Shown one piece after another: positions 43,285-52,669 of a stretch of DNA of 64,000 nucleotides (its first letter is position 1; the number at the start of each line of letters is the position of its first letter). Location: assembly GCF_001942305.1 (NCBI RefSeq), contig NZ_MKKE01000055.1, forward strand, positions 152,345 through 216,344, in the 5' to 3' direction. This DNA is from Saccharomonospora sp. CUA-673 (GTDB taxonomy: Bacteria; Actinomycetota; Actinomycetes; Mycobacteriales; Pseudonocardiaceae). The notes under the pieces are model-generated. The model did not search any database. It was given only the letters and a program-made list of their open reading frames with translations, and had not been told where the DNA came from. The position numbers were made by a program, and so were the translations under genes.

Positions 43285-44439
43285 GTGGGCGCTGAGCGCG
43301 CGATGACACCGAGGCCGGACGCTGGTCGCGTCCGCCGGTGGTTGTCGCGTGCACTCGTGGTCTCCGGCGGCGCCGTCGCCGCGACCGCGATCGCCTGGGG
43401 CGCCTCGACCGCCTCCGCGGCCGCCGACGAGAACCCGTTCGGCGACGTCTCCTTCGGTGGCGACACGTCCTCGTCCGCCGAGCACGCCGAGCAGTCGACG
43501 CCGCACGACTCCTCGAAGTGGGCCGACATCACGAAGGCCGCCGAGCGCGCCTTCACCCACGGCTCCGACTCCGACTCCGACTCCGACTCCGAGGCCGCCG
43601 AGAAGGGCGAGGCAGGCGACGCCGACACGGGCGGCGCCGATTCCGAGGACACCGCGAAGCCCGCAGACACCGCGCCCGCCGGCGAGGCGGGGCCGGACGA
43701 CGCGGCCACCGCCGACGACGCAGAGGACGCGGCGAAGCCGGCCGTGCAGGGCGACTCGACGGGCACCGCCGAGACCAAGGCGGTCGAGCCGGTCGCCGAC
43801 GAGCCGACGTCGAAGCTCAAGGCCGCGCACCAGAACGCCAAGCGCGCCTGGCAGCGGCACGTCGCCGAGCCGACGCGCGCCGCGCTGCACGAGGTGGGCA
43901 ACGTCCTGCGCTCCGTGGGCGGCCTCGGCGGCGGCCTGTCCGGTGTGGACTCCCCGGACGTCGACGTGCCGTCGGCACCGGCTCCCGAGCTCGACGGCCT
44001 GCCGAAGCCCGAGGGGCTTCCGCTGGGTGCGGGCGAGGACGGCCGTGCCTCCGCGCAGACCGAGTCCCACGACGCCGACGCCCGCGCACCGGGCGCGAGC
44101 GTCGACGAACTCACCACGTCCGCCGTGTCCGATTCGGACGCCGGTGAGTCCTGGATGTCCGGCGCCGAGCGCGCCGGCAACGGCGCCTTCGACGCTGCGG
44201 GCGCCGAGCACTCCGACGCGCCGACCAAGCCGGTCGGCCCGGAGAAGAACCGGCATGTGCCGGCTCCGATGCCGACACAGTCGTCCCACGTCACCGCGGC
44301 GCCCGCAGACGCGCCGACCGGTGCGGCCATGACCGCGGCAGACCCGTTCGCCGCGTCCGCCGTGGGCGCCCTCGTGCGCTCCGGCCACTCGTTGTCGTCG
44401 ATGTCGCCGGGTTCCCAGCCCGGCGTGACGCCTGACTGA
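43285..44439 (+). CDS. Exported acidic low-complexity protein
   Basis: About 384 residues. Signal peptide 'WLSRALVVSGGAVAATAIAWGASTASA' (about residues 18-44), then a very acidic Ala/Asp/Glu-rich chain with a Ser-Asp run ('GSDSDSDSDSEAAEKGE') and one basic helical island ('TSKLKAAHQNAKRAWQRHVAEPTRAALHEVGNVLRSVGGLGGG'). Function not recognised; the composition suggests a surface or wall-associated linker protein. GTG 43285 was chosen because AAGGAG ends five bases before it; ATG 43303 is an internal alternative. The giant repeat protein follows in the same direction 216 bases later. Confidence 0.72.
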   Translation: MGAERAMTPRPDAGRVRRWLSRALVVSGGAVAATAIAWGASTASAAADENPFGDVSFGGDTSSSAEHAEQSTPHDSSKWADITKAAERAFTHGSDSDSDSDSEAAEKGEAGDADTGGADSEDTAKPADTAPAGEAGPDDAATADDAEDAAKPAVQGDSTGTAETKAVEPVADEPTSKLKAAHQNAKRAWQRHVAEPTRAALHEVGNVLRSVGGLGGGLSGVDSPDVDVPSAPAPELDGLPKPEGLPLGAGEDGRASAQTESHDADARAPGASVDELTTSAVSDSDAGESWMSGAERAGNGAFDAAGAEHSDAPTKPVGPEKNRHVPAPMPTQSSHVTAAPADAPTGAAMTAADPFAASAVGALVRSGHSLSSMSPGSQPGVTPD

Positions 44440-44655
44440 TCACCTCCGCGGGGTAGCCGGCGCGCCCCTGCGGTGATCCACGGCAGTTCTCACGCCCTGC
44501 CGACCGCTTCCTCCCTCCGCGTCGGCTTTCCTTCCCCGCGCTCCCGCGAGTCGCCGTGTTCGGCGCGGCTCGCCATCCGTCACATGTCCCCTCGCGTTCG
44601 GCGGAGCGCACGAAGACCCCTCCAAGGGAACCAAGGAAAAGGAGAACACCCCACG
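44440..44655. other. Intergenic region before the giant repeat protein
   Basis: 216 bases without a gene. AAGGAAAAGGAGAA just before 44656 is a strong ribosome-binding region; the promoter was not resolved. Confidence 0.4.
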
Positions 44656-47600
44656 ATGCAGACCTGGGCGAAGCGCGGATTGCAGACCGCGCTGGTTACC
44701 GGTGGCATGTTGATGCTGGGCACCGGCATCGCTTCCGCTGACGAGACGGTCGACCCGGACAGCCCGGCCGGCCCGCTCGACGCGAACGTCAGCGTTCCCG
44801 TTCAGATCGAGGACAACGCCGTCGGCACCCCGTTCGGGCAGGCCAACCTGCCGGGCGTCGACACCGAGATCAGCACCAAGCCCGTCACCGATGCGGTGAA
44901 CAAGGTCGCCGGGCCGGTCAAGGAGAAGGCCTCCGAGGCCGCCGCGCCTGCGTCCGAGGCCGCGGCCCCGGTCAGCGACCGCGTCACCGCTCCGGTGCAG
45001 GAGCAGACCGACCGGGTCACCGACGCCGCCTCCGAGGCGAAGGGCACCGCGCAGCAGGCCGTGCAGCAGACCGGCCCCGAGCCGGTCGCGAAGCAGGACG
45101 CCAAGCAGGCCCCGTCCCCGGACGACGTGACGCCGCCGTCGGTCGACCCGACCGACGACCCGTTCATGGGCAACAAGATCGACGGCAACCTGGCGCTGCC
45201 GATCCAGATCACGGGCAACGCGGTCGGCATCCTCGGTGACGCCGAGGTCGAGTCCGACCACGAGCAGTCCTACGAGCACAACTCCGACGTCAGCACCGAC
45301 GGCGCCTCCGGCGGTCTCGCGGGCAACGTCGTGGCGCTCGACTGGGCCCTGCCGGTGCAGATCTCCGGTAACGCCGGCGCCCTCGGCGGTTCGGCGCAGT
45401 CGTCGGGCAGCGCGTCGCAGAGCGCCGCCACGACGGGTGACGTCGAGACCGACGGCACCAACGGCGCGCTCGCGGGCAACATCGTGTCGCCGCAGTTCGC
45501 CACCCCGGTGCAGCTGTCGGGCAACGCGCTCGCGTGGTTCCTCGGCTCCTCGCAGACCGACTTCGACGCCAGCAGCGAGGCCGACTCGGGTGGCTTCCTC
45601 GCCACCGACGGCGAGTACGGCGGGGCGACGGGCAACGTCGTGGGCGCCCCGGTCGCACTGCCGGTGCGCGTGGCCAACAACGCCGCCACGTGGGGCGGCG
45701 ACGCCGACGCGGTCGGCTCGTCCGAGGTCGCCGCGAACTCCGGTGACACCTCGCCGGGCATGCACGACATCGACAGCTACATCCAGACCACGGGCCAGAA
45801 CGGTTTCCTCGCCGGCCAGATCGCGCAGCCGCAGATCGCGTCGATGGCGTCGGTGACCGGCACGGCCGCCGCGTGGATCGGCAACGCCGCCACCGGTGGC
45901 AGCGCCTACTCCGACGAGGACCGTCAGGCCGGCGCCACCAGCTCCGACGCCGTCATGACGGCCGGCGGTGCCTCCAACACCAACGGCAACGAGGCCGCCG
46001 GTTCCGGCAACATCGCCGACGCCCCGATCGCCCTGCCCGTCGAGGTCTTCGGCGTGGGCGGCACGTGGATCGGCAACGCGCACTCCTCCGACCACGTCAA
46101 CAGCACCGAGGCCGTCGCCGGTGGCGACACGCTGACCCCGGGCAACGAGTCGGTCCTGTCGTCGAACACGGTGGCCCCGGCCCTCGCGTCGACCGCCGAG
46201 GTCTTCGGTGTCGGCGGCAGCTGGATCGGCAACGCCTCCGGCGACGCCGAGTCCGACAAGCTGGTCCAGTCCGGTGGCTACAACGGCACGCTCGCCGACG
46301 AGGCCTCCGGTTCCGGCAACCTGGTTCAGGTTCCGCTGGCCGCGCCGGTCGAGGTGTTCGGCGTGGGCGGCTCGTGGATCGGCCAGGGCATCGCCTCGGC
46401 CGAGGAGAGCAAGGAGGTCGTCGCCGGTGGCGGCGGCAACACCGAGGACGACTACGGCTTCGTGAACGCCAACCTGGTGCAGGTTCCGGGTTCGGTGCCG
46501 GTGCAGGTGTTCGGCGTCGGCGGTTCCTGGATCGGCCAGGGCATCGGCGAGGGCACGACCGACACGGTCTCCGAGGCCGGTGGCGACGTGAACGCCAACG
46601 GCGACAAGGGCACGGGCGCGGGCAACGTCGGCGTCGTGCCGGTGTCCCTGCCGACGCAGGTGCACGGTGTGGGCGGCAGCTGGATCGGCAACGGTGTCGG
46701 CACCAGCTCGAACCTGACCGACTCGATCGCCGGTGGCGACGCCACGGCCAGCGGTGAGGAAGGCGCCTCGCGGGCAACATCGTCCAGGCGCCGGCCGGTG
46801 CCGCGGCGACCGTGTTCGGCGTCGGTGGCTCCTGGTTCGGCCAGGGCCACGGCCAGGGCGTCAACGACGTCATCTCCGAGGCCGGCGGCGACGCCGACGC
46901 CATGGGTGACGGCGGCGCGTTCTCCGGCAACGTCGTGGGCGCGCAGGCCATGCCGATCGCGCAGGTCTTCGGCGACGCGGCGAGCCTCGTGGGTGTCGCC
47001 AGCGGTGCGGGCGCCAACGTGACCGACGTCGAGTCGGGCGGTGACATCGACGCCTCCGGCCAGGACGGTGCCGTGTCCGGCACGATCGTCGACGTTCCGG
47101 TCGGCGCCGTGGCGCAGGTCTTCGGTGTCGCCCCGTCGGTCGCCGGTGTCGCGAACGCCGTCGCCGACAACACCACCGAGGGCGAGGTCGGCGGCGAGAC
47201 GTCGACCGAGGGCAACAACAACGCCCTGTCCGGTGTGGACGCGCAGCTGCCGGTGGGCGCCCTCGCGCAGGTCTACGACCTGCCGCTGGCGCTGCTGGCC
47301 GAGGCCACCTCGGTGACGGCGAACGACACCGACGTCGAGGTCGCCGAGAACGAGCCGCAGATCAACCTGCCGATCGACGGTTCGGAGCTGCCGGCCACCG
47401 AGGTGCCGAACACGCCGTACGTGCAGGCCGCGTTCGACCGGGTGGCCGAGCTGGCCGGTTCGTCGCCGATGCAGCGTTCGGCCATGCCGACCGACGCGGG
47501 CGTGCCGTCGCTGCCGGGCGTTCCGGCCGCGCCGTCGCTGCCGTCCGCCCCGTCCCTGCCGGAGGCCCCGGAGGTGCCGGTGGACGCGTTCTCGGGTCAG

Positions 47601-47956
47601 CTGCCCGTCGACGGCCTGCTCCCGCAGGTCGAGGGCGCCGGCCTGCCGGCCGGTCTGCCGACCGAGGTTCCGACGGAGCTGCCCGCCGGTGAGCTGCCGG
47701 CCGGTGAGCTGCCCGCCGACCCGACCGCGGGTGCTTCGACGGCGTCCTCGACGGCGTGTCGCTGAACGGCATGACGCTGGGCGGTGCGGAGCGTTCCGCC
47801 GAGCTGCCGGTGTTCGACTCGGTCGTGGGCGACCTGCCCGCGGGCGACCTGCCGACGGACGTCCCGTCGGTCGACCGCGACTCGGCGAAGGGCCAGCTGA
47901 AGGGCACCCTGGACAAGGCCGCGATCCACGGCTACAGCCTGGGCGCGCTCGTCTGA
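44656..47956 (+). CDS. Giant exported chaplin-like repeat protein (two frame changes)
   Basis: About 1,100 residues. Signal peptide (1-28, ending 'GTGIASA'), a helical Ala/Val-rich stretch (about 70-150), then some 13-14 repeats of about 50-60 residues, each built as [A/S]GN-[I/V]V-x-x-P-x3-P-V-x-V-x-G-x4-[W/G]-[I/L]G followed by an acidic Gly/Ser loop. Middle units carry 'EVFGVGGSWIG'. This resembles the chaplin domain of Streptomyces aerial-hypha coat proteins (GNVVQVPVHVPVNVCGN...), but no cysteines are present. A Pro-rich C-terminus ends 'GYSLGALV'. The frame changes near 46768 and near 47735; the repeat register continues across both. It probably forms a surface layer; amyloid-like assembly is inferred. 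Confidence 0.8.
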
Positions 47957-47970
47957 TCGAGTAGCACAAA

Positions 47971-48007
47971 AAACGGGCCCTGGGAGCAAAGCTCCCAGGG
48001 CCCGTTT
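47971..48007 (+). terminator. Terminator after the giant repeat protein
   Basis: Perfect 17-bp stem (47971-47987 with 47991-48007), loop AAA, flanked by AAA and TTTCTT. Strong and possibly bidirectional. Confidence 0.93.
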
Positions 48008-48020
48008 CTTCGCGCGCGCC

Positions 48021-48187
48021 GTGAAAGTCCCCCAAGCCGCCGTGTCAGCAACTCACGTCGCCGTGTTGGCAATCCACGCGGGCGTGTCAGCGATCCGCGT
48101 CGCCGTGTCAGCGTTTCGCGTCGGGCGTGTCAGCAATCCACGCGCGCGTGTCAGCAGTTCGCGTCGCCGTGTTGGCGTTCCGTGTAC
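48021..48187. repeat. Degenerate 21-bp tandem repeat, about eight units
   Basis: The anchor GTGTCAGC or GTGTTGGC begins at 48042, 48063, 48084, 48105, 48127, 48148 and 48169 (steps of 21 or 22 bases), with a weak first unit at 48021. Unit consensus is about CGCCGTGTCAGCAATCCRCGT. It fills the gap between the terminator and the end of the methyltransferase gene. Confidence 0.82.
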
Positions 48188-48190
48188 GGA

Positions 48191-48859
48191 TCAGGCGGTT
48201 CGGCGGGCGCGGAGGACGACGTCGTTGTGGTGGTGGGTCCCCTCGGGCGGCGGGGTGGTGCGGGCGCGGAGGGCGTTGTCCTCGATCGTCCAGTCGTCGC
48301 CGAGTAGTTCGGCGACCTCGCCGGGCTGGTAGTAGAGGTGCGGTTCGAAGGACGGGTCGACGTCGGCGATGTCGTGGCTGACGTACAGCAGCGTGCCGCC
48401 CGGTGCGACGGCGGCGAGGAGTCCGCGCAGCGCGGCGTCCCCGGGTTCGCGCTTCAACGGGAAGTAGTGCACGGACACGAGGTCGAACGTGTCGGCGGGC
48501 GGCGCCATGCTGGTCGGATCGCCGTGCACCCAGCTGATGTGCTCGGCGACGTCGACGTTCCCGGAACCGCCGGAACCGCTCTCGGCCGAAGCGGCGTGTG
48601 CGGCGGCGGCACCGCGTTGGAGGGCGACGCGGGAGATGTCGATGGCGGTGACCTGCCATCCGCGGCGGGCGAGCCAGATCGCGTCGCCGCCCTCGCCGCA
48701 GCCGACGTCGAGTGCCTGCCCGGGCGGCAGGTCGGCGACGTCGGTGACGAGCACCCCGTTGGGATTCCCGCTGAACAGCTGCTGCTGACTGCGATACCGC
48801 TCGTCCCACGCCTCGGCGGTGTGCTCGTGTGCGGGGTGCGGCTCGTGCTGCTGAGTCAT
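48191..48859 (-). CDS. Class I SAM-dependent methyltransferase
   Basis: About 222 residues. SAM-binding motif I 'ALDVGCGEGGDAIWLARRGWQVTAIDIS' (about residues 50-77), motif II 'DTFDLVSVHYFPLKR', motif III 'LLAAVAPGGTLLYVSHD'. An N-terminal 'AWDERYRSQQQLFSGNPNGVLV' is typical of the tellurite-resistance TehB-like/thiol-methyltransferase-like branch. Substrate unknown. ATG 48859 ('TQQHEPHPAHEH') was preferred over the longer reading. It ends against the 21-bp tandem repeat, convergent with the giant repeat gene. Confidence 0.88.
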   Translation of the reverse strand: MTQQHEPHPAHEHTAEAWDERYRSQQQLFSGNPNGVLVTDVADLPPGQALDVGCGEGGDAIWLARRGWQVTAIDISRVALQRGAAAAHAASAESGSGGSGNVDVAEHISWVHGDPTSMAPPADTFDLVSVHYFPLKREPGDAALRGLLAAVAPGGTLLYVSHDIADVDPSFEPHLYYQPGEVAELLGDDWTIEDNALRARTTPPPEGTHHHNDVVLRARRTA

Positions 48860-48962
48860 GACTCCAGATTGCGCCGCAGCACACACCCCTGCCAACTCCC
48901 GTTGCCACCCCGGCAAACCCCGCCCGGGAACTCCGCGCTCCGGAAGGGTCTGTGCACCCTCC

Positions 48963-49541
48963 TCAGCCGTGGCGGGTGGGGCGGTAGGTGAGCTCCTGGG
49001 TGTGGCCGTCGAGTGTGCGGCACTCGATCAGTTCGAGGTCGAAGTCGGCCGCGTCGCGGAAGATCGGAGCCAGCCCGGTCTGCCCTGTGATCACGGGAAA
49101 GAGCGTCACCTGGACGCGGTCGACCAGGCCGGCGGCCATGAGCGCCCGGTTCATCGCCAGGCTGCCGTGCGAGCGCAGCGGCACGTCGGACTCCTCCTTG
49201 AGCCGGGCGACGACGTCGACGGCGTCGCCGCTCTCGACGGTCGCGCCCGGCCAGTCGAGCGGTCCGGACAGCGTGCTCGACACGACGGTCGCCGGCAGGT
49301 GCCGCATGCGGGTGACCCACGCGTCGTGCACCTCGGAGTCCGCGGTGGCCGAGCCCACCATCTGCACGAACTCGCGATACGTGTTGGCCCCGAGGACCAT
49401 TCGCTGCTCCGTGCTGTGCAGGGCGAGCCGGTGTTCCAGGAGCTCCGGGCCCTGCTTGCCCCAGTAGCCGCCCCAATCGCCGCGGTTCGAGCCGAAGCCG
49501 TCGAGACTGGAGAAGACGTCGAACGTGTAGGTGGTCGTCAT
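48963..49541 (-). CDS. Dihydrofolate-reductase-fold protein (RibD C-terminal type)
   Basis: A 192-residue NADPH-binding reductase-like protein: 'FDVFSSLDGFGSNRGDWGGYW', 'RMVLGANTYREFVQM', 'VVSSTLSGPLDWPGATV', 'RSHGSLAMNRALMAAGLVDRVQVTLFPVITGQTG'. This is the YyaP/YwjB-like group, common in actinobacteria beside SRPBCC genes; physiological substrate unknown. It follows the SRPBCC gene by 17 bases and is the last gene of the ArsR-SRPBCC-reductase operon. Confidence 0.85.
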   Translation of the reverse strand: MTTTYTFDVFSSLDGFGSNRGDWGGYWGKQGPELLEHRLALHSTEQRMVLGANTYREFVQMVGSATADSEVHDAWVTRMRHLPATVVSSTLSGPLDWPGATVESGDAVDVVARLKEESDVPLRSHGSLAMNRALMAAGLVDRVQVTLFPVITGQTGLAPIFRDAADFDLELIECRTLDGHTQELTYRPTRHG

Positions 49542-49558
49542 GATGTTCCCCGGTGTGG

Positions 49559-50044
49559 TCAGGCTGCGAGCAGCTCGTCGATCTGGTTGATGGCGGACGT
49601 GGCGCCCTCGACGGTGCCCATGTCCAGGACTGTCTGCAGGCCCTCCGCGGAGGCGAAGCGGTTGACGAAGGTGACGCGGGTGCGACCGTCGATCTCGCTG
49701 AAGGTGTAGGTGCTGTACGAGACCGGCATGTCCGGCAGCGGGTTGAAGTCCTCGTCGGCGAAGCCGTCCTCGAAGGTGAATTCGCGTGGCTCGTCGACGG
49801 TCCGCACCGCCCACCAGCCGCAGTACTTCTCGCCGTCGGGGCCGGTCATGTAGTAGGTGACCCGTCCGCCGGGGCGCAGGTCGTGGTCGACGACGGTCGC
49901 GGGGTACGAGGGCGGTCCCCAGATCCGCTCGAGTTGGCGTGGGTCGGCGTAGATCTGCCACACGCGCTCGGCGGGTGCGGCGAATTCGGCGGTGATGGTG
50001 AGGGTCAGGTTGTCCGGGTCGTGCCGGACGTCGGTGACGGGCAT
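49559..50044 (-). CDS. SRPBCC/AHSA1-type lipid-binding-fold protein
   Basis: A 161-residue protein of the START-like fold: 'ITAEFAAPAERVWQIYADPRQLERIWGPPSYPATVVDHDLRPGGRVTYYMTGPDG', then 'TFVNRFASAEGLQTVLDMGTVEGATSAINQIDELLA'. AHSA1-like proteins of this kind are always paired with a small ArsR regulator, as here (its start overlaps the ArsR end by 40 bases). The ligand is unknown. A second ArsR-SRPBCC pair is at 55246-56089. Confidence 0.88.
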   Translation of the reverse strand: MPVTDVRHDPDNLTLTITAEFAAPAERVWQIYADPRQLERIWGPPSYPATVVDHDLRPGGRVTYYMTGPDGEKYCGWWAVRTVDEPREFTFEDGFADEDFNPLPDMPVSYSTYTFSEIDGRTRVTFVNRFASAEGLQTVLDMGTVEGATSAINQIDELLAA

Positions 50045-50403
50045 GGCTCGTTCTCCTCTGTCGGTTCGGGTTCTTGCCCGGCGGCGAGGAGCTCGTCGAT
50101 GCGGGCGACGCGGCCGCGCCACACCTCTTCGAACTCGCCCAGCATCGACGCCACCGAGCGCACCGCATCGACCTCACCGGTGGCGAGGTTTTCGCGTCCG
50201 CTGCGGCGCTTGGTGACAAGGCCCGCGCGTTCCAGGACGGCGACGTGCTTCTGCACCGCCGCGAAACTCATCTCGTAGTTCGCGGCGAGCGCCGTGACCG
50301 AGTGCTCGCCGGCCAGCACGCGACGCAGAATGTCGCGCCGGGTCTGGTCGGCGAGTGCATGGAAAAGAGCGTCCGCCCGGTCTTCTGCCTCGACGTCATC
50401 CAC
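50005..50403 (-). CDS. ArsR-family regulator of the SRPBCC operon
   Basis: About 132 residues with a winged helix ('LFHALADQTRRDILRRVLAGEHSVTALAANYEMSFAAVQKHVAVLERAGLVTKRRSGREN'). No cysteine-rich metal site of the classic ArsR kind is seen; this is the metal-free branch linked to AHSA1 proteins. GTG 50403 was chosen because the next possible start (TTG 50439) would place codons through the perfect palindrome at 50409-50436, which is more likely the operator; the mRNA may be leaderless. The acidic tail ('GQEPEPTEENEP') overlaps the next gene. Confidence 0.87.
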   Translation of the reverse strand: MDDVEAEDRADALFHALADQTRRDILRRVLAGEHSVTALAANYEMSFAAVQKHVAVLERAGLVTKRRSGRENLATGEVDAVRSVASMLGEFEEVWRGRVARIDELLAAGQEPEPTEENEPCPSPTSGTTRTT

Positions 50404-50408
50404 CTCAC

Positions 50409-50436
50409 AAACATACAACCAATCGGTTGTATGTTT
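50409..50436. promoter_or_regulatory. Perfect operator palindrome before the ArsR gene
   Basis: AAACATACAACC-AATC-GGTTGTATGTTT: 12-bp arms without mismatch, six bases from the GTG. It is the likely ArsR binding site covering the promoter. Confidence 0.85.
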
Positions 50437-50461
50437 CAACCCCGAGGCGAAGAAGGCCTGG

Positions 50462-51756
50462 TCAGCCGCGGCTCCAGACGGCGGCGGCGTCGCGTGCGGT
50501 GTCGTAGGGCCGTGCGCGGCCCACGACGGTCAGCCGGTCGTCGTCGGCACCGGTGATCGACCACAGCTCGCTGACCGAGCCGGCTTCCCGGTCGTCGAAC
50601 GCGCGGATGCCGGTGTCCCGGTGCCATTCCTGCCCATCGGCCGAGGTCCACAGGGCGGCGCGGACCGGAGCTTCGTCGTCGCTCCGGGCACCGGTGACGG
50701 CGAACTGCTCACCGGTCCAGGTCACGTCGATTGCCGTGGCGAAGCCGTCGTCGACGCCGAACGTCCGCGGGCGGTGTGGAACTCGCGACCACGTGCGGCC
50801 GTCCGGTGACGTCCAGACGACGGCGACGGCGGTGTCGGCGCCGGTGTCGCCCACGGCGACGTAACCGTCGGGGCCGGCCGCGACGCCGGCCATGGTGGTC
50901 TCGTCGTAGCCCTCGCCGAACGCCTCACCGAACACGTCGTCGTGCGGCGCGCGTTCCCACCGGGATCCGTTGTCCGAATGCCACACCGCGCCGACAATGC
51001 CGAATCCGGGCAGTTCCTCCGTGCCGGTGGCGACCAGACCCGAGGGTCCGCTGGTCACGGACCTCATGCTGGTGGTGCCGGGCGTTCGAACGGGGAATTC
51101 TCGTGTGTCGCGCGGGTCCAACTGCGGCCGTCGTCGGAGGTCCAGACCGCGGCCTCGTCGCCGCTGTCGCCAACGGCGACGAAGCCCGAGCCGTGAGTGG
51201 TGACCGAGCGGATCTGGGTACTGCCCTGGCCCTGTCCGCCGAACACGTCATCGTGTGGGACGCGCTGCCAGTCGACGCCGCCGGCCGACGTCCACACGGC
51301 GCCGACGACATCCCCGTCGCCGAGTGCCTGGTCGACGCCGGTGGCGACGAAGCCTTGGTCGTTCGCGGCGACCGACAGGGCCGCGGCGCCGTCGTCGGGG
51401 TTGCCGAACACGGCGTCGTCGTGCGGTGCCCGTTCCCACTCGTCGTCGCCGTGGGAGTACCAGACTGCGGCGGTCGACGGGGTGAGGTCGCCGCGTTGCC
51501 ATTCCTCGGAGCCGACGGCGACGGTCGTGCCATCGTGCGTGGCGACCGATGCCATGAGGGCACTCGAGTCGCGGCCTCCGAATCCGGGCGAGTCCGGTTC
51601 GTACCGCGTCCAGCCGGCGTCGTCGGAATCGGCTCCCGACGTCACCCAGAGCACGACGCCGACGGCGACCACGACGGCCATGAGCACGGCGATCGCGATG
51701 ACGACGGGTGCACGCCGGCGGCGTGCGGCGGAAGGGTCAACGTTCACGGCGGTCAC
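50462..51756 (-). CDS. Membrane-anchored BNR/beta-propeller-like protein (one frame change)
   Basis: About 430 residues: short basic cytoplasmic start ('DPSAARRRRAP'), one membrane helix ('VVIAIAVLMAVVVAVGVVLWVT'), then five or six outer repeats of about 60 residues with 'GAVWTSAGGVDWQRVPHDD', 'AAVWTSDDGRSWTRATHE', 'GAVWHSDNGSRWERAPHDD', 'AVVWTSPDGRTWSRVPH', 'AALWTSADGQEWHRDTG'. The W-x-S-x-D-G-x-x-W pattern is the sialidase Asp-box/BNR type, here without an enzymatic core, so ligand binding is more likely. The frame changes near 51085. Last gene of the five-gene operon from 55080; its start overlaps the membrane-protein gene by 20 bases. Confidence 0.78.
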
Positions 51757-52669
51757 CGGTGGTGTCGTGGCCGTCGGGGGTGGTGAACCAGGCGGGGTTG
51801 ACCCGGCCGGTGAACATCTCCTCGCCCAGTTCGGGGAAGAGCTTGCGGAATTCGGCCGCGCTGCCCTTGAAGTCGATGACGTCGCAGAGGTGGCTGATGT
51901 TGGGGTCCTCGAGGATCTCCCACACGTGCACGTCGCTGAGCTGCGACACGTAGATCTTGCGCGGGCCGTCGGGGTAGCGCAGTTCGGGGACGAGTGCGAG
52001 CTCGAGCATGCCGCGCGCGTTCGGGTTGACCGACGCGCCGGCGGCGACCGAATGCAGGATCCCGTTGTAGACGAGGTCCCACAGCCGCCGGTCGCCCTGC
52101 CATTCGTGTTGGACCAGGCGGATGTGACCGGCGTTCTCGCCGCTGCCGCTCTCGAGGGTCAGGGAGAGCCCGGCGCCTCCGGCGACGACGTCCCCCGAGA
52201 CGGTGTGCAGCTCGTACAGGTCGATCACCTGACGGCGCCGCGTGACACCGAAGGTGATCGTGTGCAGCTGGGCCCAGTCCGCACCCGCCGACAACACCCG
52301 GTACGTCGCGGGCCGCGTGATGAGCAAGGCCCCGACCACGTAGACCACCCACGGCTGCCAGACGAGCATCCAGGAGAAGGGGTTGCCGTCGCCGTCGATC
52401 ATCTGGATGAACGTCATGCCGACGATCAGGATCGCCATGCTGGCAGCGAACACGGCGACCTTGCCGCGCTTGTTGGACTTGTGCCAGGCGAGGACGGGTC
52501 CTCGGCCTTCCGGTGGCGAGGGTTTGTGGGACAGCCGGAGTTCCCGGTTGCGGTCCTGTTCCGGCGCGCGGTCCTTGCCGGTCCAGCCGAGGCCGTGCGG
52601 CGGGAACGGCTCCCCGGTCTCCGGGTCGGGCCGTGGCGGCAACCCGGGCCCGGTGCGCTCGTCGCTCAT
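51737..52669 (-). CDS. Two-helix membrane protein of the WXG100 operon
   Basis: Not recognised as a named family. About 310 residues: a Pro-rich cytoplasmic start, two membrane helices (about residues 72-92 'VAVFAASMAILIVGMTFIQM' and 103-122 'WMLVWQPWVVYVVGALLIT'), then a large soluble domain ('VSGDVVAGGAGLSLTLESGSGENAGHIRLVQHEWQGDRRLWDLVYNGILHSVAAG', later 'HVWEILEDPNISHLCDVIDFKGSAAEFRKLFPEL') that looks PH-like. Its ATG 52669 overlaps the WXG100 gene stop by 4 bases. Position right after a candidate effector makes it a candidate immunity or export-accessory protein; this is inference. Confidence 0.65.
   Translation of the reverse strand: MSDERTGPGLPPRPDPETGEPFPPHGLGWTGKDRAPEQDRNRELRLSHKPSPPEGRGPVLAWHKSNKRGKVAVFAASMAILIVGMTFIQMIDGDGNPFSWMLVWQPWVVYVVGALLITRPATYRVLSAGADWAQLHTITFGVTRRRQVIDLYELHTVSGDVVAGGAGLSLTLESGSGENAGHIRLVQHEWQGDRRLWDLVYNGILHSVAAGASVNPNARGMLELALVPELRYPDGPRKIYVSQLSDVHVWEILEDPNISHLCDVIDFKGSAAEFRKLFPELGEEMFTGRVNPAWFTTPDGHDTTGDRRER

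Noticed and set aside
44656..47956. PE_PGRS-type protein
   Set aside because: Gly-rich loops are present, but there is no PE domain; the repeat core with GN-VV-P-PV fits chaplin-like units better.
48021..48187. Short repeats resembling a CRISPR array
   Set aside because: Units abut each other with a 21-22-base step and no unique spacers; no cas genes nearby.
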